Positions 21,303-31,179 are shown, counted from the stretch's first letter. The stretch: DNA of 64,000 nt from Luteibacter anthropi (GCF_011759365.1 NZ_JAARLZ010000015.1:1-64000), one strand, 5' to 3'. Made by a program: numbers and translations. Notes: generated by a model not told the origin, from the letters alone.

Positions 21303-23618
21303 ATGACTCTTCGCCCCGTGTCGCTCGCCCTCCTGCTGGTCCTCGCTACCGCAGGGGCGCAAGCCCAGAATGCTCCCCAGCAGCCGCAGCCGGGCGCGAC
21401 ACCGCCGGTGAAGAGTTCGGCCCCCCAGCCGAAGGACGCCTCGGAGGCCGCCACCTCACCCGAGCCGCAGCGCAAGGAATCCAGCCTTCCGCTCAAGCCC
21501 ACCGCAGCCGAGGCCCAGGCCGCGCAGCTTTCCGCGCGCTTCCTCACCCGTTTCCACTACCAGGCCCAGCCGCTCGACGATGCCATGTCGGCCAAGATCT
21601 ACAAGGCCTACTTCGACTCGCTCGACGGTGAGAAGGTGTTCTTCACCCAGGAAGACATGGCCAAGTTCGAACCGCTGAAGACGCAGTTCGACGACGCCAT
21701 CTGGAACCAGGACCTCTCCGGTCCGTTCTCGGTGTTCAACCTGTACATCACGCGTGCCGTCGATCGCATGAACTTCGCGCGCGGCCTGCTGAAGAAAGGC
21801 TTCGACCTCAGCGGCAACGAGAGCTTCAACTTCGACCGCAAGAAGGCCGCGGTGCCGAAGGACCAGGCCGAGCTGGACGACATCTGGCGCAAGCGCACGA
21901 TGAACGACTGGCTGCGCCTGAAGCTGGCCGGCAAGAGCGACGACGACATCCGCAAGACGCTCGACAAGCGCTACGCGAACTACATCACCCGCGTACGCCA
22001 GCTCGACGACGAAGACGCCACCCAGGCCTTCATGACGGCCTATGCGAACTCCACCGATCCGCACACCGACTACCTCGGCCCCCGTGCGGCGGATGCGTTC
22101 GACATCGCCATGCGCCTTTCGCTGGAAGGCATCGGCGCGGTGCTGCAGGCACGCGACGACTACACCACCATCCGCGAGCTGGTCCCTGGTGGCCCGGCGA
22201 TCAAGTCCGGCAAGATGAAGCCCGGCGACCGCATCGTCGCCATCGGCCAGGGCGAAACCGGCACCATGGTCGACGTGGTCGGCTGGCGCCAGGATGACGT
22301 GATCAAGCTCATCCGTGGCAAGAAGGACACCACGGTGCGCCTGGAAATCCTCCCGGCCGATGCCGGCGTGGATGGCAAGCATGAGATCGTGACCCTGGTA
22401 CGCAAGAAGGTCACGATGGAAGAGCAGGCCGCCAAGTCGAAGGTCATCGACGTGAAGGACGGCGACGTCACCCGCAAGATCGGCGTGATCGAGCTGCCCA
22501 CCTTCTACCAGGACTTCGGCGCGCGCCGTGCCGGCGACGCCAACTTCAAGAGCGCCACGCGCGACGTGAAGAAGCTCCTGACCGCGCTCAAGGCGCAAAA
22601 GGTCGACGGCATCATCATGGACCTGCGCAACAACGGCGGCGGCTCGCTCAACGAAGCCACCGAACTCACCGGCCTGTTCATCGACACCGGTCCGGTCGTG
22701 CAGGTGCGCGATGCACGTGGCCAGGTGGAAGCACAGGGCGACGACGACCCGGGCATGTCGTGGGACGGCCCCATGGCTGTCATGGTCAATCGCGGTTCGG
22801 CGTCGGCGTCGGAAATCTTCGCTGCCGCCATCCAGGATTACGGCCGCGGCATCATCATCGGCGAGCCCACCTTCGGCAAGGGCACCGTGCAGAACCTCGT
22901 CGACCTCGACAAGTTCGGCAAGGCCACCACGGGTGAGGACGCCAAGTACGGCGAACTCAAGATGACCATCGCCGAGTTCATCCGCATCAATGGCGACAGC
23001 ACGCAGCTGCACGGCGTCACGCCCGATGTCCGCTTCCCGGAAAATGGCGACGCAAAGGAATTCGGCGAATCCACCTACGACAACGCGCTGCCGTGGCGTC
23101 ATATCGATCCGGCCGACTACAAGCCGGTGGCGAACCTGAAGCCCATCTTCGGCCCGCTCAACCAGAAGCACGAAGCGCGCGTGGCCAGCTCCCCGGCGTG
23201 GAAGCTGATGCTCGACGAGCTGGCGCAGTACAAGAAGATGCGCGACAAGACCGACATCTCGCTGAACTTCGCCACCCGCATGGCCGAGCGCAAGCAGTTC
23301 GACGCCACGCAGGCCGATTTCCGCAACCGTCGCAAGGCCATCTTCGGTGACAGCGCCCTGGACACCACGGATGACAACAGCGGCGACGACGGCCTGAACG
23401 CCAACGAGCGCAGCATCAAGTCCGACCTCAAGCAGGAAGCCGACGCGAAGAAGGCCAAGGACACGCCGATGGATGAAGCCGCCCACATCGTCAGCGACGA
23501 AGTGGCGCTCATCAAGGGCGATGCGAAGCTGGCCTCCCAGGTGCTGCCGTACGGCGGCCGCAAGGTCGACGCCCCGCAGACGGCCCAGGCCGACAAGCCC
23601 GCTCCGAACAGCCCGTAA
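21303..23618 (+). CDS. prc: Carboxy-terminal processing (tail-specific) protease Prc
   Basis: A 771-residue periplasmic S41 protease that degrades proteins with non-polar C-termini and controls murein hydrolases. Signal peptide 1-21 (AGAQA), a Pro-rich spacer to about 45, an N-terminal helical domain, a PDZ domain (VLQARDDYTTIRELVPGGPA), and the catalytic core with RNNGGGSLNEA, RGSASASEIFAAA (about 498-510) and the lysine of FGKGTVQ. A C-terminal DUF3340-type domain is followed by a charged tail. Longer than the E. coli enzyme, mainly at the termini. Confidence 0.94.
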   Translation: MTLRPVSLALLLVLATAGAQAQNAPQQPQPGATPPVKSSAPQPKDASEAATSPEPQRKESSLPLKPTAAEAQAAQLSARFLTRFHYQAQPLDDAMSAKIYKAYFDSLDGEKVFFTQEDMAKFEPLKTQFDDAIWNQDLSGPFSVFNLYITRAVDRMNFARGLLKKGFDLSGNESFNFDRKKAAVPKDQAELDDIWRKRTMNDWLRLKLAGKSDDDIRKTLDKRYANYITRVRQLDDEDATQAFMTAYANSTDPHTDYLGPRAADAFDIAMRLSLEGIGAVLQARDDYTTIRELVPGGPAIKSGKMKPGDRIVAIGQGETGTMVDVVGWRQDDVIKLIRGKKDTTVRLEILPADAGVDGKHEIVTLVRKKVTMEEQAAKSKVIDVKDGDVTRKIGVIELPTFYQDFGARRAGDANFKSATRDVKKLLTALKAQKVDGIIMDLRNNGGGSLNEATELTGLFIDTGPVVQVRDARGQVEAQGDDDPGMSWDGPMAVMVNRGSASASEIFAAAIQDYGRGIIIGEPTFGKGTVQNLVDLDKFGKATTGEDAKYGELKMTIAEFIRINGDSTQLHGVTPDVRFPENGDAKEFGESTYDNALPWRHIDPADYKPVANLKPIFGPLNQKHEARVASSPAWKLMLDELAQYKKMRDKTDISLNFATRMAERKQFDATQADFRNRRKAIFGDSALDTTDDNSGDDGLNANERSIKSDLKQEADAKKAKDTPMDEAAHIVSDEVALIKGDAKLASQVLPYGGRKVDAPQTAQADKPAPNSP

Positions 23619-23622
23619 AACC

Positions 23623-23658
23623 CTGGGCGCGGCCGGTACACACACCGGCCGCGCCCAG
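23623..23658 (+). terminator. Strong hairpin after prc
   Basis: A perfect 15-bp stem, CTGGGCGCGGCCGGT with its exact complement (23644-23658), loop ACACAC. It starts 4 bases after the prc stop. No U tract follows, so it is either a non-canonical terminator or a 3'-end stabiliser. Confidence 0.65.
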
Positions 23659-23662
23659 CCCT

Positions 23663-23790
23663 TGTAGGAGCGCGCCTCGCGCGCGACCGGCCCCTCTCTT
23701 CCGCCGCATGCAACCCTCTTCTGTAGGAGCGTGCTTGCGCGCGACCGATTTCTCCGTCATACCCGGTCGCGCGCAAGGCGCGCTCCTACA
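23663..23790. repeat. Three REPs between prc and the pseudouridine synthase
   Basis: Forward copy about 23663-23690, a degenerate forward copy about 23722-23746 (GTGCTTGCGC in place of GCGCCTTGCGC) and a reverse copy about 23763-23790. Confidence 0.88.
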
Positions 23791-23806
23791 ACAGCAGGTT
23801 TGCTTC

Positions 23807-24544
23807 ATGTCCATTCCCGTCCGGCTTGCCCATCGCGTCTGCGAACAGTTCGGCCTTTCCCGTGCCGACGCCGAGCAATTCATCCGCAACGGCTGGGTGT
23901 CCGTGAACGGCGACGTCATCGAACTGCCGCAACACAAGGTCACCGACGAGCGCGTCGAACTCGACCCCGAGGCCCGCCTCGACGCGGTGGAGCCGGCCAC
24001 GATCCTGCTGCACAAACCTGCCGGCTTCCACGCCATCGAAGGCACCCGCCCGGCCAGCGCACTCGTGACCCCGGAAACCCGCTGGGCCGACGATCCCAGC
24101 GGCGAACGCCTGCTACGCCGCCACTTCCATCGCCTCACCCCGCTCGTATCGCTGGACACCGAAGCCAGCGGCCTCGTCGTGCTTACTCAGGATGGCCGCG
24201 TATGGCGCCGCCTGACCGACGACGCCGACCTCATCGAGCACGAATACGTGGTGGAAGTCAGCGGCCAGATCGCTCCCTATGGCCTGGCGAAACTCTCCCG
24301 TGGCATGAGCTACAAGGGCCGTTCCCTGCAACCATGCAAGGTCAGCTGGCAGAACGAAACCCGCCTGCGCTTCGCCATCAAGGGCGCACGCGAGGGCCAG
24401 TTGCGCGACATGTGCGCGCAGGTCGATCTGGATGTGATCTCGATCCGTCGCCTTCGTATCGGCAAGATCGGCCTGGGCAAGGGCCCGAATGGCGCAATGC
24501 CTGCGGGCGAGTGGCGTTATCTGCCGGTAGGCGAGCGCTTTTGA
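23807..24544 (+). CDS. RsuA/RluF-family rRNA pseudouridine synthase
   Basis: A 245-residue pseudouridine synthase with an N-terminal S4 RNA-binding domain (VRLAHRVCEQFGLSRADAEQ ... GWVSVNGDVI) and a RsuA/RluB/E/F catalytic domain. The catalytic Asp lies in PLVSLDTEASGLVVLTQDG; the C-terminal part has EGQLRDMC and the RLRIGKIGLG strand. The exact target uridine is not deducible; RluF-type is my best guess. Start at 23807 follows a reverse REP by 16 bases. The 3' end is convergent with the RIO kinase gene, with CTGACGC/GCGTCAG arms spanning the gap. Confidence 0.88.
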   Translation: MSIPVRLAHRVCEQFGLSRADAEQFIRNGWVSVNGDVIELPQHKVTDERVELDPEARLDAVEPATILLHKPAGFHAIEGTRPASALVTPETRWADDPSGERLLRRHFHRLTPLVSLDTEASGLVVLTQDGRVWRRLTDDADLIEHEYVVEVSGQIAPYGLAKLSRGMSYKGRSLQPCKVSWQNETRLRFAIKGAREGQLRDMCAQVDLDVISIRRLRIGKIGLGKGPNGAMPAGEWRYLPVGERF

Positions 24545-24575
24545 ATCACGTATGTACTGACGCCTTGCCCCTGCG

Positions 24576-25481
24576 TCAGTAATCTTCTTCCGCCGCTTCA
24601 CGACCCTGCTGCCGGATCAATGCTTCCTCGCGGGCGTCGTTGATCGACTGGCGGATGCTGTCCAGATCCACCTCGGATTCGTCCGGCGTGAATTCACCGG
24701 TAAGTACGGTATCCGGATGCAGTTCGCCGGCCTCGAACAGCGCCCACATCTCCTCGCCGTACCAGGTTTCCAGCAGTTCGTTGGCCCAGCGCCCGAGATA
24801 CGCGGTGAGGTTGTTGACGTCACGCAGCAGCATCGTGCGCGCGGCATTGTTGCCGGCGGCGCTGACGACCTGCGGGAAGTCGATCACCACGGGGCCATCC
24901 GGCGCGACCAGCACGTTGTACGGGGACAGGTCGCCGTGGATCAGCCCGCAGCAAAGCATCAGCAGCACCTGCCGCACCAGCACGCCGTGGTACTCCCGTG
25001 CCTGTCCGGCGGTGAGCTCAACCTCGCCAAGACGTGGCGCGGAGAAACCGTCGGCATCGGTGACCAGCTCCATCACCAGCACGCCGTTGAAATAACCATA
25101 GGGCACGGGCACGCGCACACCGGCATCGCGCAGCTGGTACAGCGCATCCACCTCGGTGTTTTTCCAGGCCATTTCCTGCTGCTTGCGACCGTACTTGGTG
25201 GATTTCTCCATGGCGCGGGCTTCGCGACTGCCGCGGACCTTGCGACCCTCCTGGTACTGGGCGCGCTGCTGGAAGCTGCGCTGGGCCATGTCCTTGTAGA
25301 CCTTCGCGCAGCGCACGTCGTCGCCGCTGCGGACGACATACACAGCCGCTTCCTTGCCGCTCTTGAGCGGGCGCAGCACTTCATCGATGACGCCGTCATC
25401 GATCAGCGCCTGCAATCCTGGTGGGGTCTTCACGGTATCCGGGTGGGTCGTTGGCGCTTCGAGGGCCGCCTTCAACCGCAA
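24576..25481 (-). CDS. RIO-type serine/threonine protein kinase
   Basis: A 301-residue bacterial RIO kinase. Glycine loop region LKSGKEAAVYVV (40-50), ATP lysine about K60 (CAKVYK), the RIO1-like insert SREARAMEKSTKYGRKQQE, catalytic loop HGDLSPYNVL with D184 and metal-binding VIDFPQ with D201. The C-terminus is acidic. In archaea and eukaryotes RIO kinases act in ribosome maturation; bacterial roles are poorly known. It is convergent with an rRNA-modifying enzyme gene. Confidence 0.9.
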   Translation of the reverse strand: MRLKAALEAPTTHPDTVKTPPGLQALIDDGVIDEVLRPLKSGKEAAVYVVRSGDDVRCAKVYKDMAQRSFQQRAQYQEGRKVRGSREARAMEKSTKYGRKQQEMAWKNTEVDALYQLRDAGVRVPVPYGYFNGVLVMELVTDADGFSAPRLGEVELTAGQAREYHGVLVRQVLLMLCCGLIHGDLSPYNVLVAPDGPVVIDFPQVVSAAGNNAARTMLLRDVNNLTAYLGRWANELLETWYGEEMWALFEAGELHPDTVLTGEFTPDESEVDLDSIRQSINDAREEALIRQQGREAAEEDY

Positions 25482-25665
25482 ATTTTCGCATTTTCAGAGA
25501 GATATGACCATTGCTGCCGTTTCCATGAGCCGGTGGAAGCGCAGGTCGGCCCATGATCGCGGTGGTGTCATCGATCCGGATCGGTATCCGCGGATACAGA
25601 AACCGGGTATTCACAAACCCGTTGCTAGCCTTTGCCGCGAATTCCACAGAGGCAAGGGCCCGCCC

Positions 25666-26514
25666 ATGATCGATTTTCTCGACCACCTAGGCATCGACCA
25701 CGCCACGCGCGTGCTGCTCATTGGCTACGCCATCCGCATCGGCCTGTCGCTCGTTGCGCTGGTCATCGGCATCTGGATCGCCGCGCGCCTGGCCAACGTC
25801 GGCCGTCGTGCCCTGGAGCGGGCGCGTGTCGATGTCACGCTCGCCAACTTCCTGCGCAACGCCATCTACGGCCTGTTGATCGCCTTCATCATCGTCCAGG
25901 TGATGGGCATGGCCGGCATTCCCACGGCCTCGTTCATCGCCGCCCTCGGCGCCGCCGGCCTGGCCATCGGCCTGGCCCTGAACAGCTCGCTGTCCAACCT
26001 GGCCTGGGGCGTGCTGCTGATCCTGTTCCGCCCGTTCCGCATCGGCGACTACGTGCTGGTGGGCGGTGTCGAAGGCACGGTGCAGAACATCAATCTCATG
26101 CACACCTATATCGTCACCGCGGACAACCGCGAGGCCGTGGTGCCCAATGCCAAGGTGGGTGGCGATGCCATCATCAACTTCAACGTGCGCGGTACCCGTC
26201 GTTTCGAGTTCAAGGTGGGCATCGGCTACGGCGACGACATCGGCAAGGCCATGGAGGTGATCCAGGAGCTGTTCGCCGCCGATCCGCGCATCCTGAAGGA
26301 CCCGGCCCCGGGCGTCTGGACCGACACCCTCGGCGATTCGGCTGTGAACCTGGTGATCCGTGCCTGGGCCAACGTCCCCGACATGTACGGCGCCCAGACC
26401 AACCTCCTGCGCCGCATCAAGGAGCGCTTCGCCGACGAGGGCATCACCATCCCCTTCCCGCAGAGCGAGATCCGCCTGATCAACCCGGCCGCCCCCGAAA
26501 CCCCGGCGACCTGA
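25666..26514 (+). CDS. Small-conductance mechanosensitive channel (MscS family)
   Basis: A 282-residue MscS-type channel opening on membrane tension to release solutes. Three membrane helices: about 15-36, 60-80 and the pore helix 84-110 (GAAGLAIGLALNSSLSNLAWG), followed by the beta domain FRPFRIGDYVLVGGVEGTVQNINLM and a cytoplasmic alpha/beta domain. The start at 25666 has AAGGGC upstream and gives the standard N-terminus; a longer reading from 25354 runs through the divergent RIO kinase leader. Confidence 0.92.
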   Translation: MIDFLDHLGIDHATRVLLIGYAIRIGLSLVALVIGIWIAARLANVGRRALERARVDVTLANFLRNAIYGLLIAFIIVQVMGMAGIPTASFIAALGAAGLAIGLALNSSLSNLAWGVLLILFRPFRIGDYVLVGGVEGTVQNINLMHTYIVTADNREAVVPNAKVGGDAIINFNVRGTRRFEFKVGIGYGDDIGKAMEVIQELFAADPRILKDPAPGVWTDTLGDSAVNLVIRAWANVPDMYGAQTNLLRRIKERFADEGITIPFPQSEIRLINPAAPETPAT

Positions 26515-26535
26515 AACCCTGCGTCCTGCAATCCT

Positions 26536-26647
26536 TGTAGGAGCGCGCCTTGCGCGCGACCGGGTAAAAACGGGGCGTTTCCGGTCGCAAGGCGCGGACC
26601 TGGAAACGCTTCTCTCCGTGCCGGTCGCGCGCAAGGCGCGCTCCTAC
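26536..26647. repeat. REP pair between mscS and aceF
   Basis: Forward REP about 26536-26563 and reverse REP about 26621-26647. A degenerate reverse-like piece (CCGGTCGCAAGGCGCG) sits between them at 26581. Confidence 0.88.
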
Positions 26648-26796
26648 GGAAGGGCGGAATGTCCTAAACAATCGTTTGAATCGTGGGAATCGGCTTCTGA
26701 GGGATTACAATCGATGGGTTGCGCCGCAGCACGGCGCCCTTTCTTCCCCCGACGCCGGGTTCGCCGCCCGTCGCCGCAAGTTCCTCAGGAGGTTCC

Positions 26797-28479
26797 ATGG
26801 CCGACGTCAAAGAAGCCCGCGTCCCCGATATCGGTGGCAAAGCGGTTCCCGTCATCGAAATCATGGTCAAGGTCGGCGATCGCGTCGAGAAGGACCAGAG
26901 CCTGGTGACGCTCGAGTCCGACAAGGCCACGATGGAAGTTCCTGCGCCGTTCGCCGGCGTCATCAAGGAACTGAAGGTCAAGGTCGGTGACGAGGTCGAC
27001 GAAGGTGCCGTGATCGCGCTGGTCGAAGCCGAGGGCGATGCCCCGGCCGCCAGGGCCGAAGCGCCGAAGCAGGAAGAAAAGGCCGCCGCGCCGGCTCCCG
27101 CTCCCGCCCCGGCTCCGGCCGCCGCCAAGGCCGCCGCACCGTCCAAGGCTTCCGGCCCGGTCGACGTCAATGTCCCGGACATCGGCGGCAAGCCGGTGCC
27201 CATCATCGAGATCATGGTCAAGGTCGGCGATACGGTCGAGAAAGACCAGAGCCTCATGACGCTCGAATCCGACAAGGCCACGATGGACATCCCGGCGCCT
27301 GCCGCCGGTGTCATCAAGGAAATCAAGGTCAAGGTCGGCGACGAAGTGAACGACGGCGACCTGATCGCCATCCTCGAAGGCCAGGGCGGTGGCGAAGCCG
27401 CTGCTCCGGCACCGGCCGCACAGCCCACCGTTTCCGAGGCCCCGGCCCCCGCGCCTGCGTGCGAAGCCGCTTCGGCCCCGTCGAAGTCTGAAGCGGCTCC
27501 TGCCGGCGGTACGCCGCGCACGCCGCCGGTGTCGTTCGACGCCTCGGTGATCATGCCGGGCAACGCCCCGTACGCCAGCCCCGCCGTGCGCGCCTTCGCG
27601 CGCGAGCTGGGCGTGGACGTGGCCGAGGTGAAGGGTAGCGGCCGTGGCGGTCGCATCCAGCGCGAAGACATCACCGCCTACGTCAAGAACGTGATGACCT
27701 CCGGTGCGCGTCCGTCCGCTGGCGGCGCCGTGGCCGGTGGCAATGGTCTCACCCTCCTGCCGTGGCCCAAGGTCGACTTCTCGAAGTTCGGCGAAGTGGA
27801 AGAAAAGCCGCTGTCGCGCATCCAGAAGATCTCCGGCGCGAACCTCGCCCGCAACTGGGCGATGATTCCGCACGTCACGCAGTTCGAAGACGCCGACATC
27901 ACCGAGCTGGAAGCCTTCCGCAAGAAGCTCGGCGAAGAAAACAAGGACCTCAAGGTCACCCCGCTGGTGTTCCAGATCAAGGCGGTGGTTGCGGCCCTCA
28001 AGAAATTCCCCACCTTCAACGCCTCGCTGGACGAGACGGGCGAGAAGCTCACGCTCAAGAAGTACTTCCACGTGGGCATCGCCGTGGATACGCCGGACGG
28101 CCTCGTCGTGCCGGTGATCCGCGACGCCGACAAGAAGGGCCTTCTCGAACTCGCCGCCGAACTGGGCGACATCTCGAAGAAGGCGCGCGACAAGAAGCTC
28201 ACCGCGGCCGACATGAGCGGCGGCTGCTTCTCCATCTCCTCGCTCGGCGGCATCGGCGGCACGGCGTTCACGCCGATCGTCAATGCACCGGAAGTGGCGA
28301 TCCTCGGCGTCTCCAAGGCGCAGATGAAGCCGGTGTGGAATGGCAAGGAATTCGCGCCGCGCCTGATGCTGCCGCTGTCGCTGTCGTACGACCACCGCGT
28401 CATCGACGGCGCGCTGGCCGCGCGCTTCGCCGTGTACCTGGCCCAGCAGCTCGGCGACATCCGTCGCCTGTTGCTCTGA
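26797..28479 (+). CDS. aceF: Pyruvate dehydrogenase E2, dihydrolipoyllysine acetyltransferase
   Basis: A 560-residue E2 core enzyme passing the acetyl group from lipoate to CoA. Two lipoyl domains with modified lysines K43 and K160 (both ESDKATM), each followed by an Ala/Pro hinge. Then the E1/E3-binding domain ([22 protein letters not shown]) and the catalytic domain ending in [13 protein letters not shown] with the active His/Asp. The start at 26797 has a perfect AGGAGG. lpdA follows 16 bases later; no E1 (aceE) gene is present in this window. Confidence 0.96.
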   Translation: MADVKEARVPDIGGKAVPVIEIMVKVGDRVEKDQSLVTLESDKATMEVPAPFAGVIKELKVKVGDEVDEGAVIALVEAEGDAPAARAEAPKQEEKAAAPAPAPAPAPAAAKAAAPSKASGPVDVNVPDIGGKPVPIIEIMVKVGDTVEKDQSLMTLESDKATMDIPAPAAGVIKEIKVKVGDEVNDGDLIAILEGQGGGEAAAPAPAAQPTVSEAPAPAPACEAASAPSKSEAAPAGGTPRTPPVSFDASVIMPGNAPYASPAVRAFARELGVDVAEVKGSGRGGRIQREDITAYVKNVMTSGARPSAGGAVAGGNGLTLLPWPKVDFSKFGEVEEKPLSRIQKISGANLARNWAMIPHVTQFEDADITELEAFRKKLGEENKDLKVTPLVFQIKAVVAALKKFPTFNASLDETGEKLTLKKYFHVGIAVDTPDGLVVPVIRDADKKGLLELAAELGDISKKARDKKLTAADMSGGCFSISSLGGIGGTAFTPIVNAPEVAILGVSKAQMKPVWNGKEFAPRLMLPLSLSYDHRVIDGALAARFAVYLAQQLGDIRRLLL

Positions 28480-28495
28480 CGCGAGGGACACGATC

Positions 28496-30295
28496 ATGGC
28501 AAACATCGAACTGAAGGTTCCCGACCTCGGCGGCTCGCACGACGTGCCGGTCATCGAGATCCTGGTCAAGGTCGGCGACACCGTCGAGAAGGACCAGAGC
28601 CTCATCACCCTCGAATCCGACAAGGCCACGATGGACGTGCCCGCCTCGCAGGCCGGCAAGATCATCGAGATCAAGGTCCAGGTCGGCACCGAGGTGAACG
28701 AAGGCACCGTCATCGCCACCATCGAAGCCGCAGGCGAGCAGCCGGCGGCAGAAAAGGCCGTCGGCCAGGCCTCGGTGAAGGACGCCCCGGCGGCTCCCAC
28801 ACCGTCGCCGGCCCCGCCGCCGCCGAAGCAGGACGCTCCGCGCGCCGCCGCTCCGCAGGCGGCCGGCGCCTCCGGTCGCAAGGCCGACATCGAATGCCAG
28901 CTCGTCGTGCTGGGCTCGGGCCCGGGCGGCTACACCGCCGCATTCCGTGGCGCCGACGTCGGCCTGGATACCGTGCTGGTCGAGCGTTATGAAACGCTCG
29001 GCGGCGTCTGCCTCAACGTGGGCTGCATCCCGTCCAAGGCGCTGCTGCACGCCGCTGCCGTGATCGAGGAAGCCGAAGCCATCGGCGCGCACGGCATCAG
29101 CTTCGGCAAGCCGAAGATCGATCTCGACAAGCTGCGCTCGTTCAAGGACAAGGTGGTCGGCCAGCTCACCGGCGGTCTCGGCAAGATGGCCAAGGCCCGC
29201 AAGGTACGCACCGTCACCGGCGTGGGCAGCTTCATCTCGCCCAACGAGATGGAAGTCCAGACGGCCGATGGCGTGAAGCTCATCCGCTTCGAAAACGCCG
29301 TCATCGCCGCCGGTTCGCAGTCGGTGAAGCTGCCGTCGTTCCCGTGGGACGACGAGCGCATCATCGACTCCACCGGCGCGTTGGAACTGCGTGACGTGCC
29401 GAAGAAGCTGCTCGTGGTCGGCGGCGGCATCATCGGCCTGGAAATGGCCACCGTGTATGCCTCGCTGGGCGCGGAAGTCACCGTCGTCGAACTCGCCGAC
29501 CAGCTCATGCCGGGCGCTGACATCGACCTGGTGAAGCCGCTGCAGCAGCGCATCGCCAAGCGTTACAAGGGCATCCACCTGAAGACCAAGGTGGTGAAGG
29601 CCGAAGCCACGAAGAAGGGCATCGAAGTCACCTTCGAAGGCGACAGCATCCCCGAAACCACGCTGTACGATCGCGTGCTGGTGTCGGTCGGCCGCTCGCC
29701 GAACGGCAACAAGGTGGGTGCGGACAAGGCCGGCGTGGAAGTGACCGATCGCGGTTTCATCCCGGTCGACCGCCAGATGCGCACCAACGTGAAGCACATC
29801 TTCGCCATCGGCGACCTCGTGGGCCAGCCGATGCTGGCGCACAAGGCCACGCACGAAGCCAAGGTGGCCGCAGAAGTGGCTGCGGGCATGAAGAGCTTCT
29901 TCGACGCACGCGTGATCCCGTCGGTGGCCTACACCGATCCGGAAATCGCCTGGGTCGGCGTGACCGAGCGCGAAGCGAAGGAAAAGGGCCTGAAGATCGG
30001 CGTGGGCAAGTTCCCGTGGGTGGCCTCCGGCCGCGCCATCGGCATCGACCGCACCGAAGGCTTCACCAAGCTCATCTTCGACGAGGAAACCCATCGCATC
30101 GTCGGCGCCGGCATCGTCGGTCCGCACGCGGGCGACCTCATCTCCGAGCTGGCGCTTGCCATCGAAATGGGCTGCGAAGCCGGCGATATCGGCCGCACCG
30201 TCCACCCGCATCCCACGCTCGGCGAATCCGTCGGCATGGCTGCCGAGGTGTACGAAGGCACGATCACCGACCTGTACATCCCCAAGAAAAAGTAG
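28496..30295 (+). CDS. lpdA: Dihydrolipoyl dehydrogenase (E3) with N-terminal lipoyl domain
   Basis: A 599-residue E3 that reoxidises dihydrolipoyl groups using FAD and NAD+. An extra N-terminal lipoyl domain carries K43 (ESDKATMDV), followed by an Ala/Pro linker (about 85-127). The flavoprotein starts with LVVLGSGPGGYTAAF; the redox disulfide is C172-C177 (GGVCLNVGCIPSK); the NAD motif is LLVVGGGIIGLEMATVY; and HPHPTLGE holds the catalytic His. E3 with its own lipoyl domain is known from several proteobacteria. Ends at a REP cluster. Confidence 0.96.
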   Translation: MANIELKVPDLGGSHDVPVIEILVKVGDTVEKDQSLITLESDKATMDVPASQAGKIIEIKVQVGTEVNEGTVIATIEAAGEQPAAEKAVGQASVKDAPAAPTPSPAPPPPKQDAPRAAAPQAAGASGRKADIECQLVVLGSGPGGYTAAFRGADVGLDTVLVERYETLGGVCLNVGCIPSKALLHAAAVIEEAEAIGAHGISFGKPKIDLDKLRSFKDKVVGQLTGGLGKMAKARKVRTVTGVGSFISPNEMEVQTADGVKLIRFENAVIAAGSQSVKLPSFPWDDERIIDSTGALELRDVPKKLLVVGGGIIGLEMATVYASLGAEVTVVELADQLMPGADIDLVKPLQQRIAKRYKGIHLKTKVVKAEATKKGIEVTFEGDSIPETTLYDRVLVSVGRSPNGNKVGADKAGVEVTDRGFIPVDRQMRTNVKHIFAIGDLVGQPMLAHKATHEAKVAAEVAAGMKSFFDARVIPSVAYTDPEIAWVGVTEREAKEKGLKIGVGKFPWVASGRAIGIDRTEGFTKLIFDEETHRIVGAGIVGPHAGDLISELALAIEMGCEAGDIGRTVHPHPTLGESVGMAAEVYEGTITDLYIPKKK

Positions 30296-30301
30296 GTCCC
30301 C

Positions 30302-30530
30302 TGTAGGAGCGCGCCTCGCGCGCGACAGCCCACAAGGCGTAGATGCGGGAACCCGGGTCATTCACAGGGTTCCCCAGTCGCGCGCAAGGCGCGCTCCTAC
30401 AGTCACACGGCATGGCATGATCGATGCCCCTGTAGGAGCGCGCCTCGCGCGCGACAGCCCACAGGGCGCAGATGCGGGAACCCTGGTCATTCACAGGGCT
30501 CCCCAGTCGCGCGCAAGGCGCGCTCCTACA
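30302..30530. repeat. Tandemly duplicated BIME (four REPs)
   Basis: Two forward-reverse REP pairs: 30302-30326 with 30377-30401, and 30431-30455 with 30506-30530. The two pairs and their spacers (AGCCCACA(A/G)GGCG...) are near-identical with a period of 129 bp, so this is a recent duplication of one unit. The last REP overlaps the 3' end of the RAYT gene. Confidence 0.92.
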
Positions 30531-30984
30531 GCCATACGGCATTCCAGTACGGGTAATCGCCTATCCGGTGCACCAGTCCGGCTCTGAGCGGATTGGCCAC
30601 GATATACCGTGCCGCCGCTTTCAGATCATCGTCCTCACGAAGCGCCCGGTCATGAAACGCCCGCTGCCATAGCGGAGACGTTCGCCCTTCTTCCCGAAAC
30701 GCCCGCGCAACCAACGATTTCATTTTTCCCACCGCTTTGGACAGGTCGCCTCCGTCATCAAGGCGAAGTAGCCCGTGCCAGTGATCCGGCATCAATACCC
30801 ATGCCAGGCACTCGGCCTGCCGCCAGGTTGATCTTCCGTGGATGATGCGCGCGGCAATCCGGGCAGCACGGTAGTCGCGGAAAACGGGAGCGCGGTTCCA
30901 GGTCACCGTAGTGACGAGATAGATGCGATCAGTTTCGGAAACGCGACCATGGCGCAGGCGTGAATGTCCGGTATTGAACGTCAT
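30526..30984 (-). CDS. REP-associated tyrosine transposase (RAYT)
   Basis: A 152-residue Y1/HUH-superfamily protein. The HUH motif is VLMPDHWHGLL (H68, H70) and the catalytic Tyr is Y127 in ARYIVANPLRAGL; YLVTTVTWN is the usual first strand. RAYTs bind and cut single-stranded REP hairpins and are thought to spread them. The gene lies between REP pairs at 30302-30530 and 31024-31125. Its TAG stop is the TAG of a REP (CTG-TAG-GAG), so gene end and repeat are fused. It appears intact and is the probable source activity for the REPs seen here. Confidence 0.92.
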   Translation of the reverse strand: MTFNTGHSRLRHGRVSETDRIYLVTTVTWNRAPVFRDYRAARIAARIIHGRSTWRQAECLAWVLMPDHWHGLLRLDDGGDLSKAVGKMKSLVARAFREEGRTSPLWQRAFHDRALREDDDLKAAARYIVANPLRAGLVHRIGDYPYWNAVWL

Positions 30985-31023
30985 CCCGTAACCGTCGCTG
31001 ATAGTTCGACATCAAAGCATCCT

Positions 31024-31125
31024 CCTGTAGGAGCGCGCCTTGCGCGCGACAGCCGACAAGGCGTAGACGCCGGAGCCCTGGTGATCCACCGTCTTTCCCG
31101 GTCGCGCGCAAGGCGCGCTCCTACA
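31024..31125. repeat. REP pair upstream of the RAYT gene
   Basis: Forward REP about 31024-31049 and reverse REP about 31098-31125. The spacer resembles that of the 30.3-30.5 kb pairs (AGCCGACAAGGCGTAGA...), linking them as one BIME subfamily. Confidence 0.9.
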
Positions 31126-31179
31126 AATCGCCAGGCACGGCCTATCGCACACCGCCGTCGCTTATGGCATCGTCGCCGG

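Noticed and set aside
21456-23645. 729-residue minus-strand frame opposite prc
   Set aside because: A shadow of the high-GC prc gene; no recognisable domains, while prc has all its motifs.
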